Source: Neodiprion pinetum
Lineage: Eukaryota; Arthropoda; Insecta; Hymenoptera; Diprionidae
Length of the DNA stretch: 64,000 bases
Assembly (NCBI RefSeq): GCF_021155775.2
Contig: NC_060234.1
Location: 43,149,026-43,213,025 of the forward strand
Reading direction: 5' to 3'
Program-made: the position numbers and the translations under genes
Notes under the pieces: generated by a model
The model's input: only the letters and a program-made list of their open reading frames with translations
The model's database searches: none
Told to the model about the DNA's origin: nothing
In this document: positions 22,784 to 32,660 of the stretch, piece by piece
Position numbering within the stretch: position 1 is the stretch's first letter
Layout: each line of letters opens with the position of its first letter

Positions 22784-23855
22784 AATATGTCGCCAGAAAA
22801 CCCAACGATCTCGATAGGCCTGTATCAAACTTGCATTAGGTTTAGAGCTCGAATTCGGAGCTATGGTCGGTGCAAACAGTTGCAGTCTATCGAGGTATGT
22901 ATACGTAGACATTGCAAGAGAAGAAAATAATGGGAAGGGTTACGGGAGTAGACAGCATGGTTCATGTTATACACGTAATGTTTGGGACTTGTGACGGTTC
23001 GTAGGCTGGCCCGCGCTTTTCCGACGTACAGCCTTAGGGTATGTTGTTTGTTATGCCTTAGTGGTCGACGAGGAAATACAAAGGGGCCTCACCGGGTGTA
23101 TCATTTCGTTGTCGCAAGATGAGTCTACAATCTCCGTAGGCCTGCATTAGGTTTATATCTCGTTTCCGTTTCTGAGGCTGGTGCAAACAGTTGCAGTCTA
23201 TCGAGGGACGTATACGTAATCATTGTAACAGAAGAAAGATGATGGGAAGAGCTGTGGGTGTATACAGCATGGACCGTGTTATACTTGCAATGTTTGGGCC
23301 TTGCGTCGGACGGTAGGCTGGTCCCCGCTTTTCCAACGTACAGCCTTAGGATATGGTGTTTGTTATGCCTTAGTGGTCGTCGCGGGAATACGAAGGGGCC
23401 TCACCGGGTGTATCATTTCGTATTCGCAAGATGAGTCTACAAGCTCCGTAGGTCTGCATTAGGTTTATATCTAGTTTCCGTTCCCTAGGGTGGTGCAAAC
23501 AGTTGCAGTCTATCGAGGGACGTATACGTCATCATTGTAACAAAAAAAAGATAATGGGAAGAGCTGTGGGTGTATACGGCATGGACCGTGTTATACTTGC
23601 AATGTTTGGGCCTTGCGTCAGACGGTAGGCTGTTCCCCGCTTTTCCAACGTACACTCTTACGGTATGTTGATTGTTATGCCTCAGTGGACGAAGGAATAC
23701 AAAAGGGGGTCTCATCGGCTGTACCATTTTGATGTCGCAAGATGAGTCTACAATCTCCATAGGTCCAGTATGCATTAGGTTTATAACTCGTTTCCTATTC
23801 TGAGGGTGGTACAAACAGTTGCAGTTTATCGATGGCGGTATACATAGACGTCGCA
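22784..23855. repeat. Four-copy ~311-bp tandem repeat between the divergent gene blocks
   Basis: Copies start near 22784, 23109, 23420 and 23732; the last is truncated. The marker TGCAAACAGTTGCAGT recurs at 22871, 23182, 23494 and (with one change) 23810, so the period is 311-316 bp. Other shared blocks are GCATTAGGTTTA, CTTTTCC-ACGTACA and GGGGCCTCACCGGGTGTATC. The copies diverge most in the first unit. The 12-mer GTTGTCGCAAGA in the repeat also occurs in the leftward promoter region at 22578-22589. There is no coding potential conserved between copies. Candidate roles are a replication origin, an enhancer or a non-coding transcript. Confidence 0.85.
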
Positions 23856-24335
23856 TGAGAAGAGTATTAACATTATTCTCAAATTCACTTGTTTCTAACC
23901 GTCACCAACCGCCGAATCAGCTCCACGATTTGAGGTAGGAATTGCGAGTGAATCCATCGGATCGTTTTCTATTTTATCTCTAAATTTCATATGTCTCGAC
24001 GAATACCCGTTCTCCCGTTAATCAAAGTAGGCTTTAGGGCATGCAAGTTTTTCAACAGGATAAATGACGTCAGCTGTACAACTTTGTTTAATTATGAAAA
24101 AACCATGATTATCGCTGTCAATAGATTTGTTTTGCCATATGTAGCAGGCAGCCTCCGCGTTGGGTCCGGATGGCTTTGGTTTATTTTCACCCTGGCTGCG
24201 GGTGTCTCACCGCGAACCGCCGCGGAAGGTTTACGCTAGCGGACCATAGTAAAATTTCGTATACTTAGCTCAAGAAGCGGCGTGGTAACGTATTGTAATA
24301 GCATTTGGCCTAAACAAAACCCAACCTGTTGAACT
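23856..24335. other. Spacer upstream of the spliced gene
   Basis: No gene seen. A GC-rich patch near 24150-24240 contains a small inverted repeat (CCGCGAACCGCCGCGG). It probably contains upstream promoter elements for the rightward block. Confidence 0.35.
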
Positions 24336-24370
24336 TATAAATGGTTGTGGGCCCGGAGATCTTCTCAGTT
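24336..24370 (+). promoter_or_regulatory. Core promoter of the spliced Polinton gene
   Basis: TATAAAT starts at 24336 and the insect-type initiator TCAGTT lies at 24365-24370, so the predicted start (A at 24367) is 31 bp downstream of the TATA. The ATG of the spliced gene follows 67 bp later. Confidence 0.7.
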
Positions 24371-24433
24371 AGAAAATCGCAGTGTTGGCGAAAACAACGA
24401 TTCTGTGTCAATTATTGCCATATTTTTTAAATA

Positions 24434-25752
24434 ATGCAATCAATTAACGATCTCCGTTACGCGGTGGTGAAGGCAGCTAGCCAGGCTAGGAGGGCTAACG
24501 CGAGTCTTGTGCGGGTGTGCCCTGTTTTTCGTCGGGAGCTGTTGTTCCGCATGTCACATGCAGAATTGCTTCGGCATTTGCGAGAGCTTCTGGCGGTCTG
24601 CGGGGCACGGGCCCTGGCGCACCTCCACAGCACCGGTGCGTTGCGGGGTTACGAGTGCCTCAGTGTAGCCGCGAGTGTAATTCGTCAGCGGGGTGCCACC
24701 CGCTTCGCCGTTGTTCGGGCGCTGATGGCTGAGTACAACGAGCGAAACGGTAAGTTGTTATTTGTGTTGTGCGCAGTGTACGTTTGTGTGGAGTTTGAAT
24801 TACCGGATCTTCAGAGTGGGGTAAAAAGATAAAAGAAAATATGTAATATGGAAAAATTTAGATCAAGTTTTCCAACCGTTAGAATTCCGCGCGATGCTGG
24901 AGGACTCCGCGGAGAATGAGGCGGCTCTTTGTGATATCGTCGTCGACGTCGCCGATGAGACGATTGCGTCGCAAGGAGTAGCGCTGGGGAGGCCCACCGA
25001 GGAGCCGGTTTCTACCGCTCGTGACGGTAAGTCCGGATGATTGTCCGTACGCTGTGACGTAGCAGGGAGTTGTCGCGTATAAATACGTTGTGCGCGAGTG
25101 GTATATCAAAATTTCTTTGTGTTAGAATTCATGATGGATACCAGCGAGAACGAGGCAGCTCTTCTCGAGGGCTGTGTTGCCTGCGAGGAGCTGGCGATTG
25201 CGGGGGAGGCAGGGGTGAATGAGACGATGGTTAACGATAGGTCCGCCGAGGAGCCGATTTCTGTCGGAGCTCGTGACGGTAAGTCCAGATGATTTGTCTG
25301 TACGATATGCCGTATATCATGGAGTACCCGTGTGTAAATACGTTGTGCGTGAGCGGTGTTCCAAGAGTTCTAGAATTCTTCTTTCACGCGTGTACTGAAG
25401 GTTATTGTGTCCGTTGCAGAAATCGATTCATCACAGGCATCGACCTTAGTGTTGTCACGTCCAGGTCCGTCAGGAGTGTTGGAAATTCAAGGTATATAGG
25501 AAAAGTTTGAAAACAAAAAATGCAGACTAGGTATTTTGATATGAACTCACGAGCAATTTCTTCTCTGGTGGGGGCGGGTAATTAGATCCGGTCGATGCTC
25601 ATGAGCCGGTGGTAGCAGAAGAAGAAGGAGACAATTATTCCATATCCCCAATGGATGAGGCGATAATATTCTCGTGGCCGCAGACACCCGAGAGTGGAAT
25701 ATTCACTCAGATGAGTTATACTCCGCCGGCGATGGACGAGGATATTTTTTAG
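24434..25752 (+). CDS. Five-exon spliced Polinton gene with duplicated symmetric exon, unknown function
   Basis: I do not recognise this protein. Exons: 24434-24749, 24883-25026, 25126-25278, 25420-25491 and 25586-25752, giving 283 residues. All four introns are phase 1 and have GT-AG ends; three donors are GTAAGT and the fourth (GTATAT) is weak. Exon 1 encodes a helical, Arg/Leu-rich domain of ~105 residues. Exons 2 and 3 (144 and 153 bp) are tandem duplicates sharing EFxxM…ENEAAL at the start and EEP-S-ARDG at the end. The last exon encodes an acidic region ending MDEDIF. Introns 2 and 3 are also similar, and a third exon copy has decayed inside intron 3. Without splicing, every exon runs into stops, so the splicing model explains the region far better than separate ORFs. 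Since all internal exons are multiples of three, isoforms would stay in frame. The acidic tail ending in Phe recalls ssDNA-binding protein tails or acidic activation domains, but this is speculation. Confidence 0.72.
24883..25420 (+). repeat. ~245-bp exon-plus-intron tandem repeat, 2 intact and 1 decayed copy
   Basis: Copy 1 begins at the acceptor TTAG|AATTC (24883), copy 2 at TTAG|AATTC (25126) and copy 3 at CTAG|AATTC (25374). Each exon copy ends at the donor GACG|GTAAGTCC, and the intron copies share AAATACGTTGTGCG. The third copy keeps only the acceptor and a few bases before degenerating. Confidence 0.8.
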
Positions 25753-25888
25753 GGGACCTAATCACGCGGGTACTCTAGGGTGTGCGTTTCTAGTAAAACC
25801 GCGAAATTCAACTATACTTGCGGATTGACGACGCTTTACCATGGGGGTTTAGTCTTATTTTTGTTTTATATGTACAACAGGGGGTCTT

Positions 25889-28800
25889 ATGCAAACTGTT
25901 GGTCCGTTTCGCGTGAACGACGGCGCCAGTACCTCGGGCATACAGATCGGCGGGGGTAGGGCCCGGAGGGCTCCGAATTACGATTCTGACGTGACATTAG
26001 AGTCAGACGATGACGAGACACAGACAGCTTCCGACGTGGCAATTGAATTCGACGACGATGCTGACGACGACGAGACAGAGGGTGCATACTCTGGAAATAT
26101 GGGGAGAGAATCGGGGCTGGAGAGTGAAGCCGCGAGCGAGAAGGAGTCAAGTCAGCCACCCGATGACGGGGCTGATTCACTGGGTAACCGTTTCACGGTT
26201 ATCGGTGAATCAACGAAATTCATTCGTAAATTCGCGGTCACAGGGCGTGAGTTGCGAATGAAGATCGCGGCCCCTGAATCGGGTGTTAATCTAGTGGAGT
26301 GGCTGGAGGACGCGTTCAGAGACCTGCATGCTTATGCCGTAGCAACGTGTCGGAGTAGCGACTACGTAGGTTTCACGTTTAGCGCGGAGAGTTTTAATCA
26401 TGGTCCTGCGTGGTTATCGTTCCGGCCGGTGAGGGATTCGCGGTACAGTGACCTCTGGAAGTTAGTTTTCAGCGTAGCCCAGAGCGCATCAGAGTTTGGC
26501 GTCGACAGCGTCTTCACCGTGACGGTACACAGTGTTGGAGTACCGGAGGGTCGCGGAAAGCCGAAGCCGATCACGCACGCGGGGGTACTCAAAAAATCTG
26601 TCGTGCAGATTGTCAACAGTGACGGGTTGTGTTTACCTCGTGCCCTCGTTGTAGCCAAGGCTCACGCCGAGAGAGGCCCGAACCGCAGTGGCGCTCTGCA
26701 CGAGCATTACGAGATGGTGAGATTCGCTAGGTCCAGTTTCCAGCGTGCAGAAGCGCGTAATCTTGTTGCGAACGCCGGTGTCGAGATTCCGCCAACGGGG
26801 TGCACAGTGCATGAAATCGCACAGTTCCAGAACTATCTGGCACGCGAGGGATTCCTCATCACAGTGTACGAGTTGGGGAGGCTAGGTACCGGCGAAGCGG
26901 CATTTTACGACGGTACTGCCGTGGTGAGAGCAAACGGAACAGGCGATGTCAGGCACCGATTGAATCTGCTGTATTATCCCGAAGAACAGCATTATTGCCC
27001 AATTGTAAATTTAACCGCGGCGGCAGCAGGGGCCTTTTTCTGTCAACCCTGCAATAGGAAATTTAACAACGGGTACGAACACCGATGTTCCGTAAAGTGC
27101 CCACAGTGCCTCGCATCGCCACCGTGCAACAGCCAGTCTCGCGAAATCGAGTGTCCCGATTGTAGACGCGTGTTCCGCGGTAACGGTTGTCTGGAGTACC
27201 ACCGCAGGATCGGCTCCTTCAGTCCGCGTCGTTCCGTTTGTGCAACGCTGCGTATATGCCGGAATTGCGAGCGATTCGTAAATCTTTCGCGGAGGGCACA
27301 CATTTGTGAAACTCGGTTTTGCGTCACTTGCCGCTGCAACAGACCGTACAATCACTACTGCTTCATGACGCCGCTGAAAGACGCGACAAGACCGAAACGT
27401 TATATCTTCATTTTTTATGATTTCGAAACGCAGCAATGCGAGACGGTAGACGGTGACGCGACGACAAACATACATGTGCCGAACTTGTGCGTAGCGCAAC
27501 AAGTGTGTACGCAATGTATCCACGATCCCGATATATCGAACGGCTGTTCCGCTTGCGGGCTCGTGCGTGAGTTCGTTTTCAGGAGGGAACCGGTGAAGGA
27601 GTTGGTAGACTTTGCTACTCGGCCCGTTCAGGACTTTGCCCGCATCGTATGCATTGCGCACAATGCAAAAGGTTTTGACGCGCAATTCATACTGCGGCAT
27701 ATGGTTGAGCGGGATGGAAACCCGCCGCAGGTCATCCTAAGCGGCAGTAAGATCATTATGCTCGAAACGGGTCACACCCGATTTCTGGATTCCTTAGCAT
27801 ATATGCCTATGGCATTATCGGCGCTACCGAAGGCTTTTGGACTACCGACTACTTCCGTGAAAGGTGTATTTCCCCACCTTTTCAATACCCCTGAAAACGT
27901 GGGTTACGTGGGACCGCTCCCCGCAGCGAAGTTTTACTCTCCGGATACCATGAGTAGCGATGCGCGAGCAGAGTTTTACTCATGGTACAACGAGGCTGTA
28001 GCGAACGACCATCTGTTCGACTTTGACGCGGAATTGTTGTCGTACTGTCGGTCGGACGTGGATATTCTGCGACGTGCGTGCGTAGCATTCAGGGACATAT
28101 TTCTGGAGTGCGGCAGAGTGTGTCCCTTTACCGAGAGCACGACAATTGCCTCGGCTTGTTCGGTGCTGTTCCGTAAAAATTTTTTACAACCGGAGCGAAT
28201 AGGTATCCTGCCACCGGGCGGCTATCGTCTTGCCGATGCCCAGTCTCGTAAGGCTCTGGAGTGGTTGGTCGTGAAAGAGCGCGAGCTGGGTATTGACATC
28301 AGGCATGCCGGAAACGGACGTGAGTTTCGGATTCCGGAGACGGGTCGCAAGGTGGACGGATACCATGTCGCGGGCGACGGTACGCGACACGTCTACGAGT
28401 TTCACGGTTGTTTCTGACACGGCTGTCGTAAATGTTTACGAATCAACCGCGATAGGCGTAGCGTCAACGGCGAGACGTTGGATAGGCGTTACGAGGAAAC
28501 TCGTGCAAAGATCAGCCGTATGCGCGAATTGGGTTACCGCGTGACGGAACAGTGGGAATGCGAGTTTGATCGGAGCTTGAGGGAGAACGATGAGATGAGG
28601 GAGTACGTGGCAACACACCCGCTGATCGCTGGCACTGCCACGAGCGAAGCACTCAATCCGCGTGATGCGTTCTACGGCGGTCGAACGGGGAACGCTTCCC
28701 GATACTACGAGGTGAAAACAGATGCAGCGGGCAACGCGTACGAGGAAATACGATACGTCGATGTTTGCTCGTTGTATCCGTTCATCTGTAAGAATGGAAG

Positions 28801-30082
28801 GTTCCCTGTTGGCCACCCGACGGTCTACGTTGGAGAGGAGTGTAAGCTCTTGACAGGGTCGAGCGGTTGCGACATCACGCGAGTTGAGGGGCTCATCAAG
28901 TGCCGAGTTTTACCGCCTCGCAATCTTTATCACCCTGTTTTGCCGGTGCGCATGCATGACAAACTCATGTTTGCCTTGTGCCGCTCATGTTGTCAGAGTT
29001 TGAACCAGGACGAGTGTAGACATGATGACGAGGCTGCGCGAGAATTCGAGGGCACGTGGGTGTCGATCGAATTAAAAAAAGCCGTGGAAATGGGATACAA
29101 GATCAGGAGCATAAGCGAGATCTGGTCGTATACGGTGACATCGTTTGACCCGACTACTCGTCAAGGTGGGCATTTCGCCGGCTATATCGACACCTTCCTC
29201 AAGATTAAGCAAGAGGCAAGCGGCTGGCCTGCTGAATGCGAGGACGAGTCGGCTCGAATGCGCTACCTTGATGAGTATGAGCGGGTCGAGGGTATACGGC
29301 TAGATCGCGACCGTATTGCTAAGAATCCCGGCATGCGATCAGTTTCCAAATTATGTTTAAATTCGTTTTGGGGCAAGTTCGGGCAACGCGAGAATCTGGT
29401 AAAAACAGAGGTCATAAAGACGCGTCAGCAGCTGCTCGAGCTTTTGACCAACCCTGAAGTCGAGGTGTCCGGTTTGCTGCCCGTGAACGACGAAGTGTTG
29501 TACGTGCGTTGGTCGCACGCGCAACACAGCGTTGAACCGTCAGCGCTGGCAAACGTCGTGATTGCCTCGTACACCACTGCCCAGGCTCGGCTGAAGCTCT
29601 TCTCGTTCCTTGAGAAGCTCGATCGGCGCGTGCTCTATTACGACACCGATTCAGTAATTTATACCCGAAACCTCCGAAGGCCAAACGAGTATGAACCTCC
29701 CACGGGTAACTTTCTTGGCGACCTGACGGACGAGTTGGTGTCTTACGGCCGTGGGAGTTTTATACGCGCTTTCGTCTCGGGAGGGCCAAAATTCTATGCT
29801 TTTATCATTAAACGTCCGAATGGTGAAGAGGTGGAAATTTGCAAGGTGAAAGGCATATCACTGAATCACGCAACGAGCTCGAAAATCAACTTCGAGGCCA
29901 TCAAGCGGATGGTGGTAGAAGCCGCTGCACCCATTCCCTTGGAGTATCGCGCCATTCGCCGAACGGAACTGCACGCAGTCGTGACGCGCTCCGAGCACAA
30001 AACGTGTAAACCGGTGTACGTGAAAAGGCGTTGTTGCATCACGAGTTTCGATACGCTGCCCTACGGTTATCGCACTGGATGA
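25889..30082 (+). CDS. polB: Polinton protein-primed-type DNA polymerase B, interrupted by one in-frame TGA
   Basis: Family B DNA polymerase that replicates the element. The frame is 1398 codons long with a single internal stop, TGA at 28415-28417 (codon 843); both sides are in the same frame. Order of parts: acidic N-terminus (1-~90); an OTU-like region with DGLCLPRA (Cys248) and QHYCPI (His368); a Cys/His-rich zinc-binding stretch (~385-480); 3'-5' exonuclease motifs Exo I DFE (511-513), Exo II N592…D597 and Exo III Y719…D723; the stop; then polymerase motifs A (VDVCSLYP, ~957), B (KLCLNSFWGKFG, ~1154) and C (YDTDS, ~1251). Start ATG 25889. The stop separates the exonuclease from the polymerase palm, so without recoding the product has no polymerase activity. 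A TTG at 28478 is not a credible restart. Intact catalytic residues downstream suggest the stop is recent, or that readthrough or an assembly error should be considered. Confidence 0.93.
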
Positions 30083-30592
30083 TGACGAAGATCCCAGACT
30101 CCGAGCAGTTGCACACCACAGCTTCCGTCTTCTCACCCTGCGGTAGTACAGACACCCGGACGGCAAGCCACGCGCGCGTTTGAGCGACAGATAGATAGAC
30201 AGACAAACAAATAGACGGACAGACAGAGGACACCGAAGGGATTCTTACCCCAACCGTCTGTTATTCCAACCGGCGAGACGCCAGGCCAACCCATCAGATA
30301 CTCTCTTGTATGTGTCCCGCCAAACTGTATAAAGGTTAGTACCACGCTTAAACCCTACGCATGAAAAATTGTGAAAAAATCTCGCATTGCTCGTAAAAAT
30401 TCATCTCGTAAACCGCGGCGGGGCGCGCTGTTTTCAAGCTGATATCACTGCGCGCACGCGTACGAATAAGCTCATGGCGTACGCGCCTCACGCACAATCA
30501 GCTCGACCGCGACCGCGCCGATGAGCTCGTACCTGCGCGGTTACGCTTCCGCGTGCGCTTGAATAAGCTCATGGTCAGCGCACGAAGGGAGT

Positions 30593-30628
<36 letters not shown>

Positions 30629-30692
30629 AAGCTAGCGTAGTAAAAGAACGTGTTTTCAATTGTTTCAATTTTTTATAGATCCCGCATTATCC
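30083..30692. other. PolB-ATPase spacer with repeated motifs
   Basis: About 600 bp without a gene. It contains a GACA/GATA-rich stretch (30186-30230), the sequence TATAAAG near 30329, two direct copies of GAATAAGCTCATGG (30464-30477 and 30561-30574, 97 bp apart), a partly inverted GATGAGCTCG near 30521, and a (GCC)n run at about 30591-30623. It likely holds the promoter of the packaging/virion block and possibly a replication element. Confidence 0.55.
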
Positions 30693-31400
30693 ATGGATTC
30701 TTCTTCTTCTTCTTCTTCTTGTTCGATGACGGACACACGTTGGAAACATCCGTTTTCGGCCATTGTAGCCGGGCCATCAGGGTGCGGTAAATCAAATTTC
30801 GTCAAGAACTTTCTGCGTCATGGAACGTCAATATGCGACACAAGATTTAGTCGTGTGATATGGTACTTTGACGAATGGCAGCCGTTGTACGACGGGGACA
30901 AGAGTATAGAGTACCGCGAGGGGTTACCGCAACACGCCGATTACGAGGGTGACAAAAAACCGAAACTTTTGGTAATCGACGATCTGATGCGAGAGGCTTC
31001 AAACAATGTCGTCGTTGATCTTTTTACCAAGGTCTGTCATCATAAGAACCTCAGCGTTTTCTACATAACACAAAATCTCTTTCACAAGGGCAACGGTCAA
31101 CGAGATATTTCCCTCAACGCAAACTACATAGTCTTCTTCAAAAATCCACGGGATCGTGCCCAAATTCAACATCTTGCCAGACAGGTGTATCCCGAAGATC
31201 CGAGGTTTCTTCAAGAGGCCTATCACGACGCTACCGCAGCGCCACACGGATATCTGCTTTTCGACCTGAAGCAATCCACTCCGGAGAATTGCCGTTTCCG
31301 ATCAAACATCTTCCCTTCGGACGATAATCACTATGTCTACGTTCCGCGAAAGGATATAAAGGTCACCAATGCGCACCGGGTTCCAGTCGTTCAGCTGTGA
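30693..31400 (+). CDS. Genome-packaging ATPase (FtsK/HerA superfamily)
   Basis: 235 residues. This P-loop ATPase is the motor that drives genome packaging in Polintons, adintoviruses and related double-jelly-roll viruses. Walker A is GPSGCGKS (residues 27-34) and Walker B is LLVIDD (92-97). The segment VFYITQNLF downstream matches the sensor region, with a Gln, of this family. The N-terminus is a run of serines encoded by a TCT microsatellite. The ATG at 30693 is the first in frame; the open frame upstream lacks an ATG and resembles an intron acceptor (TTTTTTATAG). The stop overlaps the start of the next gene by one base (TGATG). The gene appears intact. Confidence 0.95.
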   Translation: MDSSSSSSSCSMTDTRWKHPFSAIVAGPSGCGKSNFVKNFLRHGTSICDTRFSRVIWYFDEWQPLYDGDKSIEYREGLPQHADYEGDKKPKLLVIDDLMREASNNVVVDLFTKVCHHKNLSVFYITQNLFHKGNGQRDISLNANYIVFFKNPRDRAQIQHLARQVYPEDPRFLQEAYHDATAAPHGYLLFDLKQSTPENCRFRSNIFPSDDNHYVYVPRKDIKVTNAHRVPVVQL

Positions 31401-31771
31401 TGCCTCGAATACGCCGTACCGCGTCCGGTCGCAGAGCTCGTGCCGATTTCACCAAAGCAAACGCAGTAGCGCTGCACGCTCTGCAGAAATTGAACCCGTC
31501 GCAGAGATCGGCATTGCTACGCACGGCCGACAATTCGCTGGTAAAGACCATTTGTGAGTGTGCATTGAACACCTTGGAGGGTAACGTAGCACTGTCCAGA
31601 ATTCAGAAAAATCGTCTGGCACGTCATAAACAGACATTACGGCGGTTGGCCAGCAACCGGGGTACCTGGAAGTCCAAAAAACGTTTTCTTGTTCAACGTG
31701 GGAACGGATTTCTCACCCTCTTGCTCGCTCCGTTACTCGGGACTTTAGCCTCCAGCCTCTTCTCCAAGTAG
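31400..31771 (+). CDS. Small basic Polinton protein with C-terminal hydrophobic segment
   Basis: 123 residues, very rich in Arg/Lys through residue ~95. It ends in a hydrophobic stretch (FLTLLLAPLLGTLASSLF). A central segment, CALNTLEGN…RHKQTLRRLA, has a pattern I associate with a recurrent small Polinton protein, but I cannot name its function with confidence. A basic body plus an amphipathic or hydrophobic tail would suit a core protein or a membrane-active virion component similar in role to adenovirus pX or pVI. The ATG overlaps the ATPase stop (TGATG), and the next gene starts 4 bp after its stop, so the three genes look translationally linked or lie in one transcript. Confidence 0.75.
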   Translation: MPRIRRTASGRRARADFTKANAVALHALQKLNPSQRSALLRTADNSLVKTICECALNTLEGNVALSRIQKNRLARHKQTLRRLASNRGTWKSKKRFLVQRGNGFLTLLLAPLLGTLASSLFSK

Positions 31772-31775
31772 CAAA

Positions 31776-32660
31776 ATGGAACGTACAAAGAAGATGGTTT
31801 TAATTCCTATGGAGAGTATGGAGAGATTTCAACAACGCGTCAGCGAGGGTATAGCCACTACGCTTTCACCTGGAAATACAACTACCACACACACCGATCC
31901 CGTTTCAAGACTCGACAACGAGATGAAGGACATCTTGAACAAACCGTCGAAAGACGACGCAGAAAAATGGAAACTCTATCAGCAGGTACTTCAACGATAT
32001 TTGTTTTTTGCAAACGACGCACGCAAACCCATGAAATTAGACGTTCTCGAGGAAAAGGAGAAGGAGGAAGAGGAGGAGGAGGAAGAAGAAGACGGAAATA
32101 CAGCCGAAGAATCAATGATATCTCCCACCGTAGCTGCGAGTCCTGGCAACGTTCAAGCGCGCGCAAAGAAAGTCGCGTCAGCGGTACCAAAGAAGTATCG
32201 TGCAAAGGCCGAAATGCTGATGCGCGAACTCGGCAGCGTACCGGAACGATTTTCTTGGGATGCCGCAGGAACCGTCTCGTTAGACGGCGTTACAGTTCCC
32301 GGCGCAAACATCGTCGACCTCGTCAATCACGCCATGCCATCTAGGAAGACTTTTACTCCTACAGGGGCTGGTCAGTTTGCACGGTTTCTTCAGACGATCA
32401 ACGTACCCCGAGAATACGTGGGGAACGATACGCTTTGGAAAGACATACGCACATTCGACACTCCGGGTCTACCGACGGTAACATCGCAACAACTATCGAC
32501 ACACGCCAGTAGTTCCCCGACGAAGCGACGAAGTTCCGCAAACGTTACACCCGTAACCAGCCGTTCTCACGACGCAGGATACGCTCTACGCAAACGCGCC
32601 ACCGGAGCAAAATCCGGTTGGAAAACACTTCGGCTGAAGAAAAATGACGACTCTTCTTGA
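31776..32660 (+). CDS. Acidic/coiled Polinton protein of unknown function
   Basis: 294 residues; I cannot assign a function. Residues ~60-85 contain KWKLYQQVLQRYLFF, followed by a very acidic run of about 20 residues (glutamates, ~95-110, encoded by GAG/GAA repeats). A middle domain follows (~125-225, with GANIVDLVNHAM and GAGQFARFLQTIN), then a serine/threonine-rich, basic C-terminus. Proteins with this layout recur next to the integrase in insect Polintons. It overlaps the integrase start by 17 bp in a different frame. The acid-then-basic arrangement might suit a capsid-assembly or DNA-packaging accessory protein, but this is inference. Confidence 0.75.
   Translation: MERTKKMVLIPMESMERFQQRVSEGIATTLSPGNTTTTHTDPVSRLDNEMKDILNKPSKDDAEKWKLYQQVLQRYLFFANDARKPMKLDVLEEKEKEEEEEEEEEDGNTAEESMISPTVAASPGNVQARAKKVASAVPKKYRAKAEMLMRELGSVPERFSWDAAGTVSLDGVTVPGANIVDLVNHAMPSRKTFTPTGAGQFARFLQTINVPREYVGNDTLWKDIRTFDTPGLPTVTSQQLSTHASSSPTKRRSSANVTPVTSRSHDAGYALRKRATGAKSGWKTLRLKKNDDSS

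Noticed and set aside
22784..23855. CRISPR-like array
   Set aside because: Units are ~311 bp and contiguous, without short repeats and unique spacers, and the context is eukaryotic.
23485..23856. 123-codon minus-strand frame
   Set aside because: Lies across the 311-bp repeat and is not kept open in the other copies.
25098..25292. Independent small gene at exon 3 of the spliced gene
   Set aside because: The frame matches the exon and runs across the GTAAGT donor; the five-exon model explains it better.
28478..30082. Separate polymerase gene starting at a TTG
   Set aside because: It is the same frame as the upstream PolB and carries only the polymerase half, so it is one gene with an in-frame stop.
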